Origin: CAZMVU01 sp964569295
Lineage (GTDB): Bacteria > Hydrogenedentota > Hydrogenedentia > Hydrogenedentales > JAGMZX01
Assembly (NCBI GenBank): GCA_964569295.1
Contig: CAZMVU010000150.1
Span: 1-12,187 of the forward strand
DNA: 12,187 nt
Direction: 5' to 3'
In this document: piece after piece, positions 6,686-12,187 of the stretch
Numbering within the stretch: the stretch's first letter is position 1
Layout: each line of letters opens with the position of its first letter
The notes under the pieces: generated by a model
The model's database searches: none
Seen by the model: only the letters and a program-made list of their open reading frames with translations
What the model was told of the DNA's origin: nothing
Made by a program: the position numbers and the translations under genes

Positions 6686-8026
6686 ATGGAATCCACACAC
6701 GAACACAAGCTGCCGCGCTTCGCGGATAGCAAGGAAGCGGCCCGTCTCTTGATACGGGAAGAAGACGCTTTCGCCGTCTTCCGGAATCCAGGCTGCCTCT
6801 ACCCGCCTTACGAAGTCGCGCCCCTGGCAAGCAAGGTAGCCACGCTGCGTGGGCACTGCGCCGCCATCCTTATGGATATGGACGGTACCACCACCTCGAC
6901 CGAGGAGTTCTGCTGCCGCGCCATGGAGGAGACCCTGCGCCGCATGAGCGGGGCCAGCGCCGATGTCTGGCCGGGGCTCGACACTGTACGCGACTACCCT
7001 GCCCTTATTGGCTATAGCGGTGCGGACAACATGCGCTATCTTTTCGACACCTACCGCGGCCTGCCGCAACCCGGTCCCACCATGCGCAGCTTTCTGTGTG
7101 CCGCCGCCTGGGGCCTGGGGTCCGAGGCCGATCCCGAAGCCGCGCCGGGTGTGCGCGCATTGCTCGCGCAGTTGGGCATGGCGGCGTTGCTGTCTGACCC
7201 GCGTTTCGCCGGCTTGTGCGACAGCCCTGGCGATGGTACCCGGGACGCCGCTGAAGCCCTGGCGCAGACGTTGCCACCGCCGCCCATGGACGACCAGGAA
7301 ACGTTCGGGCGCATGGGCCTTGTCATCTATGCCCGGCAGTACCATCGCCTCTTGAACCGCCTCGATGATGAACCGCCGGGCGCGCTCGTAAAGCCTCTGT
7401 CCGGGGTTGGCGTGTTTCTGGCCCTGGTCAAGGGCGTGCTGGGAGACGAAGGGGGCGCGCTTGCGGAAGCTCTCTGCGCAGCGGCCCCCGCTTGTTCCCG
7501 GCTGCCGGCCGATGACGCCGCCGCTTGTCTCGCATCCCTCGCCCGGCGTTTTACCCGGGCCCCGGCCCGCCTGGCCCTTGTCACTTCCTCGACTGCCTTT
7601 GAGGCAAGCCGCGTGCTGCACGCGGTGTTTCGTGCGCTCCGTGCGCAGGTGGACGCCTGGCCCGTGAGCGGCGCCTGCCGGCGACGGGTCCGCGATGCGT
7701 TTGCTTCCCCCGAGACGTGCTACGACGCCATTGTCACCTCGAGTGAAACGGCTGAAATGCGCCTGAAACCTTGGCGCGACCCCTACAGCCAGGCATTGCA
7801 TCGCATCGGCGTGGGGCCTGCGGACTTCAACCGCGTGGTTGGCTTTGAGGATACTGAGCCTGGCGTGCTCTCCTTACGCGCTGCGGGGGTGGGCTGCGCC
7901 GTGGCCCTGCCCTTCGAGGGCACCGAGGCGCACGATTTCAGCCCCGCTGCCTACGTTTGCCCCGGCGGGCTGCCGGAGGTGTTGCTGCATCACGGCCTGT
8001 TCCTGCCGCCCGAGGTGAATACATAG
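6686..8026 (+). CDS. HAD-superfamily hydrolase with large cap insert
   Basis: A 446-aa predicted cytoplasmic phosphohydrolase or phosphomutase. All four HAD motifs are visible: motif I DMDGTTT (64-70, nucleophile D64 and acid/base D66), motif II LVTSST (298-303), motif III Lys in RLKPWRDPY (K361), and motif IV GFEDTEPGV (386-394). Motif I and II are 236 residues apart, far more than in beta-phosphoglucomutase-like members, so a large helical C1-type cap (about 75-290) covers the site. A ~55-residue N-terminal extension precedes the domain. Substrate cannot be read from the sequence. ATG 6686 is chosen because the upstream frame overlaps the exchanger gene and reads as non-coding. There is no clear ribosome binding site, so coupling to the exchanger 22 nt upstream is likely. 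The protein is intact. Confidence 0.85.
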   Translation: MESTHEHKLPRFADSKEAARLLIREEDAFAVFRNPGCLYPPYEVAPLASKVATLRGHCAAILMDMDGTTTSTEEFCCRAMEETLRRMSGASADVWPGLDTVRDYPALIGYSGADNMRYLFDTYRGLPQPGPTMRSFLCAAAWGLGSEADPEAAPGVRALLAQLGMAALLSDPRFAGLCDSPGDGTRDAAEALAQTLPPPPMDDQETFGRMGLVIYARQYHRLLNRLDDEPPGALVKPLSGVGVFLALVKGVLGDEGGALAEALCAAAPACSRLPADDAAACLASLARRFTRAPARLALVTSSTAFEASRVLHAVFRALRAQVDAWPVSGACRRRVRDAFASPETCYDAIVTSSETAEMRLKPWRDPYSQALHRIGVGPADFNRVVGFEDTEPGVLSLRAAGVGCAVALPFEGTEAHDFSPAAYVCPGGLPEVLLHHGLFLPPEVNT

Positions 8027-8035
8027 CCGCGCGGC
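8026..8035. repeat. Palindrome GCCGCGCGGC at the HAD gene stop
   Basis: This 10-bp perfect palindrome overlaps the last base of the HAD gene stop codon. It has no loop of useful size and no T-tract, so it is not called as a terminator. It may simply reflect base composition. Confidence 0.25.
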
Positions 8036-8083
8036 CGGTGTTATCCAACCCGTGCAACGAGACGTTACTCAGGCCAAGCACGT

Positions 8084-8112
8084 TTGACCGGTTGCGACCC
8101 ATATGGTAACGT
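8084..8112 (+). promoter_or_regulatory. ridA: Possible promoter of ridA and the TPR peptidase gene
   Basis: TTGACC (8084-8089) is followed by a 17-nt spacer and TAACGT (8107-8112, 3 of 6 matches). TGG directly before the -10 resembles an extended -10 element. The predicted start is near 8119, about 32 nt before the ridA ATG. Two ACCGGT hexamers (8087-8092 and 8116-8121) flank it and could be a regulator site or chance. Confidence 0.4.
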
Positions 8113-8150
8113 GCTACCGGTAGAGTGCAGGAATGTACGGAAGGGCAGTC

Positions 8151-8534
8151 ATGACAAAACGTTGTGTAAATGCCAGCGAAGGCCCCCCGGCCAGAGGTCC
8201 CTATTCCCACGCGGTGGCCGCTGGCAATTTGGTGTTCGTATCGGGTCAGGGCCCGTTCACCGAGGAGGGCGTCGCTTATGGCGCGCTCGAGGAAGAAACG
8301 CGCCTGGTTTTCTCGAATCTCGAGAAGGTTCTTGCCGCCGCCGGTTGTAAGCTCGCGGATGTAGTCAAGGTCACCGTATTTCTCGCGGATATGGACGACT
8401 TCGCCGCTTTCAACGCGCTATACCAGACGTATTTCCCGAGCGACCCGCCCGCGCGCACATGTATCCAGGCGGGCCGGCTTCCTTTCGATATCAAGGTTGA
8501 AATCGAGGCGGTCGCCCTGCTTCCTGCCCAATGA
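8151..8534 (+). CDS. ridA: RidA family reactive intermediate/imine deaminase
   Basis: A 127-aa cytoplasmic enzyme expected to form trimers and hydrolyse reactive enamine/imine intermediates made by PLP-dependent dehydratases, releasing ammonia. The full family signature is present: GPYSHAV (16-22), VSGQGP (30-35), the helix with DVVKVTVFLADMDDF (70-84), and the C-terminal PPARTCIQAGRLP (99-111) and VEIEAVAL (116-123). The catalytic Arg (R102), the following Cys (C104) and the Glu (E119) match the positions of E. coli RidA Arg105, Cys107 and Glu120 as I recall them, so the active deaminase subgroup is likely. ATG 8151 is chosen because GGAAGG lies 6 nt upstream. An in-frame ATG at 8133 would destroy that spacing. 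The stop overlaps the next start as ATGA. Confidence 0.95.
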   Translation: MTKRCVNASEGPPARGPYSHAVAAGNLVFVSGQGPFTEEGVAYGALEEETRLVFSNLEKVLAAAGCKLADVVKVTVFLADMDDFAAFNALYQTYFPSDPPARTCIQAGRLPFDIKVEIEAVALLPAQ

Positions 8535-9799
8535 ACACAGGACACGTGTATTTCATGGTGAAACGTCTTCCCATCGTTGGCCTTGCCCTATGCGTCGTGG
8601 CTGTGGCCGGGTATGCCTATTCCTCTGCTGCCGACTACAACGCGCTGGGAATCGAGGCGTATGAGGCGAAGGACTTCGATCGCGCCATCGACTACTTCGA
8701 GGCCGCCTTCGAGACCGCCCCCCAGAACAAGACCGTGCGGCGCAATTTGTGCAATGCCCGCCAAGGCGCCGCCGACAGCTACGCGAAAGAAGCGGACTTC
8801 GCCGAGGCCGTCGAACACCTCGATCGCGCCATTACGATCGACCCCGAGAATCCCGCCCCCCTGGTGCAGCTCGGTGCGTACTACTTGCGCCTCGACATGG
8901 TGCCCGAGGCCATTTACCGTCTCGAGGAAGCCATCGAGCTGAAGCCCGGCAACCTCGATGCGCACGAATTGCTGGGCGAAGCCTACTACCGGGACAACGA
9001 CATTTCCTGGGCGCGCCGGCAGTGGGACTATGTGCTCGAGCAGGATTCGCAGCGTAAAGGCCTGCGTGAGCGCTATGAGAAGGCGTTTCGCGAAGAACAG
9101 GCCGAGCAAGGGTTTCAGAAGACCGGCTCGAGTCATTTCCGGCTGAGCGCTCCCCGGGAACTCTCACACACCGTGCGCAACAATGTGCTGCGCACCCTCG
9201 AAAACGCCTACCGGAAGATCGGGCGTGAGTTGGGCGGCATCTATCCGCCCGGCCCCATTCAGGTCATCCTGTACGAAGCCGATCAGTTCGAGAGCGCCAC
9301 CTTGCTCGATGAACACGTGGGTGCGGTATACGACGGCAAAATCCGCACGCCGATCTCGACTGCGCATGGCGAGCGCCTGCCCGAAGACGAGTTTGAGCGG
9401 CGCCTCACCCACGAATACGTCCATGTCGTTGTGCGCTATATTGCCGGCGAGAACGTGCCCTGGTGGCTCAACGAAGGCCTGGCCGAGACGCTTTCGACCG
9501 ATATGTCCGATGCCCAGTTCGCCACTCTCGCCAAAGCGTACCGCCAGAACCGCGATTTCCGCCTCGCCGCCATCGAGACCAGCCAACTCAAGCAGCTTGG
9601 CGTTGAGCGGCTGCGCCTTGCCTACCTGCAATCCCGTGCGACTGTCGAGTACCTTTGGCGGTGGAGCGGTACACGGCGCATGCACGACATGCTTACGCAA
9701 CTCGCTAAAGGCGTCGAGCCCGAAGACGCCCTTTCCAACAGCTTCCGCCGTAACTACAACACCCTCCAGCGCGAAGTGGCCGAGCGTTTCCGCCAGTAG
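8531..9799 (+). CDS. Exported TPR protein with HExxH metallopeptidase domain (peptidase MA-like)
   Basis: A 422-aa protein with a signal peptide or N-terminal anchor (KRLPIVGLALCVVAVAGYAY, 11-30), so it acts outside the cytoplasm. Four TPR-like repeats follow at about 35-68, 71-105, 107-141 and 142-175, each with the A/G and Pro-rich end pattern. A zinc-peptidase domain covers about 200-420, with HEYVH (294-298) and a downstream Glu in WWLNEGLAE (E315), 16 residues after the second His. That spacing and motif fit gluzincins of the peptidase MA-like type. The protein is complete and its metal ligands are intact, so it is probably active. The target is unknown, and the TPRs may bind it. Its ATG overlaps the ridA stop (ATGA), implying co-translation. 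ATG 8555 is an alternative start giving a more standard signal peptide. Confidence 0.88.
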   Translation: MNTGHVYFMVKRLPIVGLALCVVAVAGYAYSSAADYNALGIEAYEAKDFDRAIDYFEAAFETAPQNKTVRRNLCNARQGAADSYAKEADFAEAVEHLDRAITIDPENPAPLVQLGAYYLRLDMVPEAIYRLEEAIELKPGNLDAHELLGEAYYRDNDISWARRQWDYVLEQDSQRKGLRERYEKAFREEQAEQGFQKTGSSHFRLSAPRELSHTVRNNVLRTLENAYRKIGRELGGIYPPGPIQVILYEADQFESATLLDEHVGAVYDGKIRTPISTAHGERLPEDEFERRLTHEYVHVVVRYIAGENVPWWLNEGLAETLSTDMSDAQFATLAKAYRQNRDFRLAAIETSQLKQLGVERLRLAYLQSRATVEYLWRWSGTRRMHDMLTQLAKGVEPEDALSNSFRRNYNTLQREVAERFRQ

Positions 9800-9812
9800 C
9801 AGGGGACAATCA

Positions 9813-9824
9813 CCCTCGCGAGGG
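9813..9824. repeat. Palindrome CCCTCGCGAGGG after the peptidase gene
   Basis: This perfect 12-bp palindrome begins 14 nt after the stop codon of the TPR peptidase gene. It could fold as a tight hairpin but has no following T-tract. It lies next to the diverged repeat copy at 9822-9866. Confidence 0.35.
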
Positions 9825-9866
9825 GGCGCTTGGATCTATTCGGCTCGCGGGTACCGCTCGCCCTCT
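9822..9866 (+). repeat. Diverged copy of the GCTCGC intergenic repeat
   Basis: TTCGGCTCGCGGG at 9839-9851 followed by ACCGCTCGCCCTC matches the copies at 12061-12107 and 12155-12187, with a few changes and one extra base. The upstream GGGGG lies 12 nt before TTCGG, exactly as in the 12061 copy, so the shared unit extends beyond the core. It is intergenic, between the peptidase gene and the rpsI terminator. Confidence 0.65.
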
Positions 9867-9960
9867 CTCTAGACCAGGCCCCCCCTTATCTTCAGGGCCT
9901 TCGGCGCTCCGGAAACACGCGGCAGTCCCTTGCGCGAAGTGGATATCCCGTTCAAGAAAG

Positions 9961-9994
9961 ACGCGCCCACCCGAGGTTTTCCGGGTAGGCGCGT
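9961..9994 (-). terminator. Intrinsic terminator of rplM-rpsI
   Basis: A 13-bp stem (9961-9973 with 9982-9994) encloses an 8-nt loop, 25 nt beyond the rpsI stop. On the minus strand one pair is a G-U wobble. On the plus strand the same pair is a C-A mismatch, so it is better as a minus-strand structure. The stem is followed on the minus strand by CTTTCTT, a moderate T-tract. It also separates the operon from the convergent peptidase gene. Confidence 0.75.
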
Positions 9995-10018
9995 TGTCTT
10001 GCGTATAGGAGCGGTGGT

Positions 10019-10465
10019 TTAACGTTTGGAGAACTGGAAGCGCTTGCGGGCTTTCGGCTGGCCGTACTTCTTGCGCTCGACCTCGCGGGCGTCGCGGGTG
10101 AGCATGCCAAAGCTGCGCAGGGTGCTCTTGAGGTTCGGGTTGTACTTGAGCAGGGCCCGGGCTAGCGCAAGGCGCAGGGCGCCTGCTTGTCCCGCGAGGC
10201 CGCCGCCAGTGCAACGGGCGCGCACATCAAACTTATCGAGCGTATCGGTGACTTCATAGACCTGGCGCACGATGCGCACGAGGGTATCCCGCGCGAGATA
10301 TTCCTCCAACGGCTGCCCGTTCACAAGGAATAAGCCGGTCCCGGGCTTGAGGCGCAGGCGCGCGGTCGCTTCCTTGCGCCGCCCGACCGCCACGGTTTCG
10401 CCGGACTTGTCGTCGTGCTGCTTGATGGGCTCGAGTATTTCGACGGTTTCGACAGTATCAGCCAC
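10019..10465 (-). CDS. rpsI: 30S ribosomal protein S9
   Basis: S9 (uS9) is a component of the small-subunit head whose basic C-terminal tail reaches the P site. Family signatures are clear: VGRRKEATARLRLKPG near the N-terminal third, GGGLAGQAGALRLALARALL in the middle, and TRDAREVERKKYGQPKARKR ending in the invariant FSKR. At 148 aa it is about 18-20 residues longer than E. coli S9, because of an acidic N-terminal extension (MADTVETVEILEPIKQHDDK). The start is GTG at 10465 with AGGAGG 9 nt upstream. It lies 18 nt after rplM and is co-transcribed with it. The extension is probably real because the ribosome binding site fits that start. Confidence 0.97.
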   Translation of the reverse strand: MADTVETVEILEPIKQHDDKSGETVAVGRRKEATARLRLKPGTGLFLVNGQPLEEYLARDTLVRIVRQVYEVTDTLDKFDVRARCTGGGLAGQAGALRLALARALLKYNPNLKSTLRSFGMLTRDAREVERKKYGQPKARKRFQFSKR

Positions 10466-10483
10466 GTTTATGCGCCTCCTGGG

Positions 10484-10918
10484 TTACTTGATCTCGTGGG
10501 GGATGGGCTGCTGAGCTTCCTGGCGGTGCTCGGCCCCGGCGTATACACGGAACTGGGTGCGCAGCTTACGGCCTAACCGGTTGTGCGGCAGCATACCCTT
10601 GATGGCCTTTTCCATGATGCGCTCGGGGTGCTTGACAAGCATCTCGCGGTATCCGGTTTCCGTAATACCCCCCGGATATCCGGAGTGCCGGTAGTACTTC
10701 TTCTGCCACGCTTTCTTCCCGGTCACCACGGCCTTGGCCGCATTGATGATAATCACGTGATCACCACAATCCAGAAACGGCGTGAAGCTTGGCTTATGCT
10801 TGCCACGCAGGATCTTTGCGGCTTCCGCTGCGACCCGGCCAAGGACCTTGCCTTCCGCATCGATCACGAGCCATTTCTTTTCTATTTCCCCCTGCTTGGG
10901 GACATAGGTCTTCACCAC
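10484..10918 (-). CDS. rplM: 50S ribosomal protein L13
   Basis: L13 (uL13) is an early-assembly large-subunit protein. The sequence carries KTYVPK at the N-terminus, WLVIDAEGKVLGRVA, GDHVIIINAAKAVVTGKK, YYRHSGYPGGI and the signature MLPHNRLGRKLRTQFRVYAG, ending at a normal length of about 144 aa. Two consecutive GTG codons (10918 and 10915) could start it. GGAGG lies 6 nt before the first and 9 nt before the second, so I use 10918, although homologues usually begin MKTYVP, which fits the second. A longer open frame upstream runs through the promoter and is not coding. It is followed by rpsI, as in most bacteria. Confidence 0.97.
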   Translation of the reverse strand: MVKTYVPKQGEIEKKWLVIDAEGKVLGRVAAEAAKILRGKHKPSFTPFLDCGDHVIIINAAKAVVTGKKAWQKKYYRHSGYPGGITETGYREMLVKHPERIMEKAIKGMLPHNRLGRKLRTQFRVYAGAEHRQEAQQPIPHEIK

Positions 10919-10959
10919 TGGTATCCTCCGTAGAATGATTTGCCTTACGGTGGGCACAC

Positions 10960-10980
10960 GCCGCAAGCATTGCACGCAGC
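10960..10980 (-). promoter_or_regulatory. rplM: Possible hairpin in the rplM leader
   Basis: On the minus strand, GCTGCGTGC and GCTTGCGGC flank an AAT loop and can form eight pairs (including G-U) with one U-U mismatch. It sits in the predicted ~68-nt leader between the promoter and the L13 start. E. coli rplM is autoregulated through its leader, so a similar role is conceivable, but nothing in the sequence proves it. Confidence 0.25.
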
Positions 10981-10992
10981 GCGTGGACCGCA

Positions 10993-11022
10993 AAGGTATC
11001 AGAAAGACCAAAGCCATGTCAA
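10993..11022 (-). promoter_or_regulatory. rplM: Promoter of rplM-rpsI
   Basis: On the minus strand a perfect TTGACA (11022-11017) is followed by an 18-nt spacer and TACCTT (10998-10993). TG stands at the extended -10 position (TGaTACCTT). The predicted start is near 10986. The consensus -35 plus extended -10 fits a highly expressed ribosomal operon. Confidence 0.7.
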
Positions 11023-11107
11023 CATGCCGGCGCGGTGCAAATTTGCGGCCCTTGCCACCGGCATATCGCGGCCCGTGCAGGTGCCGCTGACGGCCTTCGC
11101 ATAGCCC

Positions 11108-11136
11108 TTGGCTTTTGCCGGCAATTTCTTTACAAT
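11108..11136 (+). promoter_or_regulatory. Promoter of the exported hypothetical protein gene
   Basis: TTGGCT (11108-11113, 4 of 6 matches) and TACAAT (11131-11136, 5 of 6 matches) are separated by 17 nt. Transcription would start near 11143, leaving a leader of about 44 nt. It diverges from the rplM promoter, with 85 nt between the two -35 boxes and no overlap. Confidence 0.6.
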
Positions 11137-11186
11137 GAAGATTATTGGCAAGAGCGATAAACCCGGCAGCGGGAGACGGAATCACC

Positions 11187-11948
11187 ATGCGAAACAATTA
11201 CCGCCTGACTGTTCTTATTACCGTGTTGCTGGTGGGCGCCTGCGCCCTGGCTGTGGCCGTGCCGCCGGCATACACCGGCCCCATGGGCAACCCCGAGGAG
11301 CCGGCGATGCGCCCCTTCAAGTGGTTGTGGCACGGCGTGAAAGCCGTCGGCTACCGCAGCACCAACGGCTTACGCATGACCCGGCAGGACGAGCGTGTGC
11401 GTACGTTGGTCAAGGGTACGGGAGTGGGCGTCTTCCAGGGGGGCGTAGAATTGGTCGACAGTGTGGGCCGGGGGACGCTCCACGCCGTGCCGCCCGGTCA
11501 TGGAGACTACAAGGAACTTGGAAAACTGAATGCACACATCCGCCAGTGGGAGCCGCTGCAGGGCACAGAGGCCGGGAACGCGGGAGAAAGTGCCGATGCC
11601 AATGCCGGTGAGTTCGAGAGTGTCCCCCCACCGCTCTCGGGTGAAGATGCCGAGACGCGGGATTCGGCGGGCGCGATGACGGGGGAAGAGCATGCTGCCC
11701 CGGCCGCCTCGCCCGAGCCGGCGCCGGAAGAGGGCACGGCACCGGAAGAGCCGGCCGCCGCCGGGGAAGCACATCGAGCCAGGTGGCCGGTTGCAACGTG
11801 GCAGTGGGACAACGACGACTCTGCGTCGGCACCCGCCGAAGAAACGCTGTCTTCGGTGGAACGTGCCCAACGGCGCTATGTTGGCGAGCGCGCGCAACTC
11901 AATGAGCACAACGATGGCCGCGGCAATCTGCTGCGTCTTGGCCGGTGA
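11187..11948 (+). CDS. Exported protein of unknown function with acidic Ala/Pro/Glu-rich region
   Basis: I do not recognise this 253-aa protein. A signal sequence covers about 1-25 (RLTVLITVLLVGAC then ALAVAV). C19 in VGAC could be a lipobox, so it is either a lipoprotein or a cleaved secreted protein. A conserved-looking segment follows (about 40-116). It contains a glycine-rich stretch with GTGVGVFQGGVELVDSVGRG (77-96) and ends in PPGHGDYKELGKLN (102-115). Residues 126-195 are low-complexity and acidic (Ala, Pro, Glu, Gly), probably a disordered spacer. The last ~55 residues are charged and include SSVERAQRRYVGERAQLNEH. ATG 11187 follows GACGGA at 6 nt spacing and places the signal sequence correctly. 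Its own promoter lies upstream. It is probably monocistronic. Confidence 0.75.
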   Translation: MRNNYRLTVLITVLLVGACALAVAVPPAYTGPMGNPEEPAMRPFKWLWHGVKAVGYRSTNGLRMTRQDERVRTLVKGTGVGVFQGGVELVDSVGRGTLHAVPPGHGDYKELGKLNAHIRQWEPLQGTEAGNAGESADANAGEFESVPPPLSGEDAETRDSAGAMTGEEHAAPAASPEPAPEEGTAPEEPAAAGEAHRARWPVATWQWDNDDSASAPAEETLSSVERAQRRYVGERAQLNEHNDGRGNLLRLGR

Positions 11949-11985
11949 TTCCAACGCATTAGTTTAGTGCCTCACGCTTGGAATC
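11947..11985. terminator. Weak stem-loop at the end of the exported protein gene
   Basis: GATTCCAA (11947-11954, overlapping the TGA stop) pairs perfectly with TTGGAATC (11978-11985) across a 23-nt loop. No T-tract follows, so this is at best a weak or factor-dependent terminator. Confidence 0.3.
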
Positions 11986-12060
11986 CTGCCAAAAAGAACA
12001 GGAAGTTTCAGAAATCCCCGATTCCCGGTGCCAGGGCGGGCGGTTGCCCCAATTGCTCAC

Positions 12061-12107
12061 CTGGGGGTTTACGTCGCGTTTCGGCTCGCGGGGACGCTCG
12101 CCCTCCC
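12061..12107 (+). repeat. GCTCGC intergenic repeat, full copy
   Basis: The unit begins CTGGGGG, continues TTTACGTCGCGTTTCG and ends in two 12-mers that both start GCTCGC: GCTCGCGGGGAC (12084-12095) and GCTCGCCCTCCC (12096-12107). It is followed at once by the shorter copy at 12107-12141. Confidence 0.8.
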
Positions 12108-12141
12108 TGGGGGCTTACGTCGCGTTTCGGCTCGCCCTCCC
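12107..12141 (+). repeat. GCTCGC repeat copy lacking one 12-mer
   Basis: It is identical to the preceding copy except for one T-to-C change after the G-run and the loss of exactly one 12-nt unit, so GCTCGCCCTCCC directly follows CGTTTCG. The arrangement is a direct tandem of the 12061 copy, sharing the boundary base. Confidence 0.8.
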
Positions 12142-12154
12142 TTTTGTGCGGCAC

Positions 12155-12187
12155 GGTTTATGTTTCGGCTCGCGGGGACGCTCGCCC
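12155..12187 (+). repeat. GCTCGC repeat copy cut by the window end
   Basis: GGTTTATG followed by TTTCGGCTCGCGGGGACGCT and CGCCC (12163-12187) matches 25 of 25 bases of the core of the 12061 copy. The unit presumably continues outside the window. The remaining parts of 11986-12187 hold no gene on either strand. Confidence 0.75.

Noticed and set aside
5620..6732. A 370-codon open frame antisense to the exchanger gene
   Set aside because: The translation is a His/Asp/Arg/Gln-rich shadow. The plus strand encodes a clear CaCA exchanger with both alpha repeats.
6647..7801. A 384-codon open frame antisense to the HAD gene
   Set aside because: It has no recognisable motifs, and the plus strand carries all four HAD motifs in order.
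9876..9900. AGGCCC...GGGCCT inverted repeat as a terminator of the peptidase gene
   Set aside because: The stem is only 6 bp, the loop is C-rich and no T-tract follows.
10919..11197. N-terminal extension of the L13 frame up to 11197
   Set aside because: The extra residues would cover the rplM promoter and ribosome binding site, and L13 homologues start at KTYVPK.
12061..12187. CRISPR array at the right edge
   Set aside because: The copies are joined directly or by about 13 nt, differ in length and are not separated by regular spacers. A fourth copy lies 2 kb away.

Overview
The window is GC-rich bacterial chromosomal DNA. The organism is Gram-negative, because it encodes an RND pump and a periplasmic adaptor. 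Promoters read as sigma70-type boxes, and GTG starts are common: the exchanger, rplM and rpsI all use them. No gene fixes the phylum. The diverged RND pump, the large-cap HAD protein and the short GC-rich intergenic repeats suggest an uncultured PVC- or Hydrogenedentota-like lineage, but this is a weak inference.

Layout. Positions 1-293 hold no gene, only a terminator-like hairpin. From 5280 down to 294 on the minus strand runs a compact three-gene operon: TetR-family regulator, periplasmic adaptor and RND permease. Each stop overlaps the next start (ATGA, then TAATG). Its promoter (-35 TTGACT, 17-nt spacer, -10 TATGCT) has a perfect palindrome, CAAACGTTTG, inside the spacer, which fits an operator for autorepression by the TetR protein. 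No outer-membrane channel gene is present. The permease lacks the usual proton-relay residues (T399/N400 and N925 in place of Asp-Asp and Lys).

Divergently on the plus strand, behind a good promoter at 5543-5572, lie a cation/Ca2+ exchanger of the CaCA superfamily (5662-6663) and, 22 nt later, a 446-residue HAD hydrolase with an unusually long cap insert (6686-8026). Next come ridA, a reactive-enamine deaminase (8151-8534), and an exported TPR/HExxH metallopeptidase (8531-9799) whose start overlaps the ridA stop.

These converge on the ribosomal protein operon rplM-rpsI (minus strand, 10918-10019), which has a strong promoter at 10993-11022 and a stem-loop terminator at 9961-9994. Diverging from rplM is an unrecognised exported protein with an acidic Ala/Pro/Glu-rich region (11187-11948). 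The right end (11949-12187) and the gap after the peptidase gene carry copies of a short repeat built on two GCTCGC-starting 12-mers. One copy has lost exactly one 12-nt unit.

I see no CRISPR array, insertion sequence, tRNA, rRNA or defence system. The most unusual points are the missing proton-relay residues, the exchanger's swapped Asp/Asn ligand positions, the large-cap HAD protein and the intergenic repeat family.
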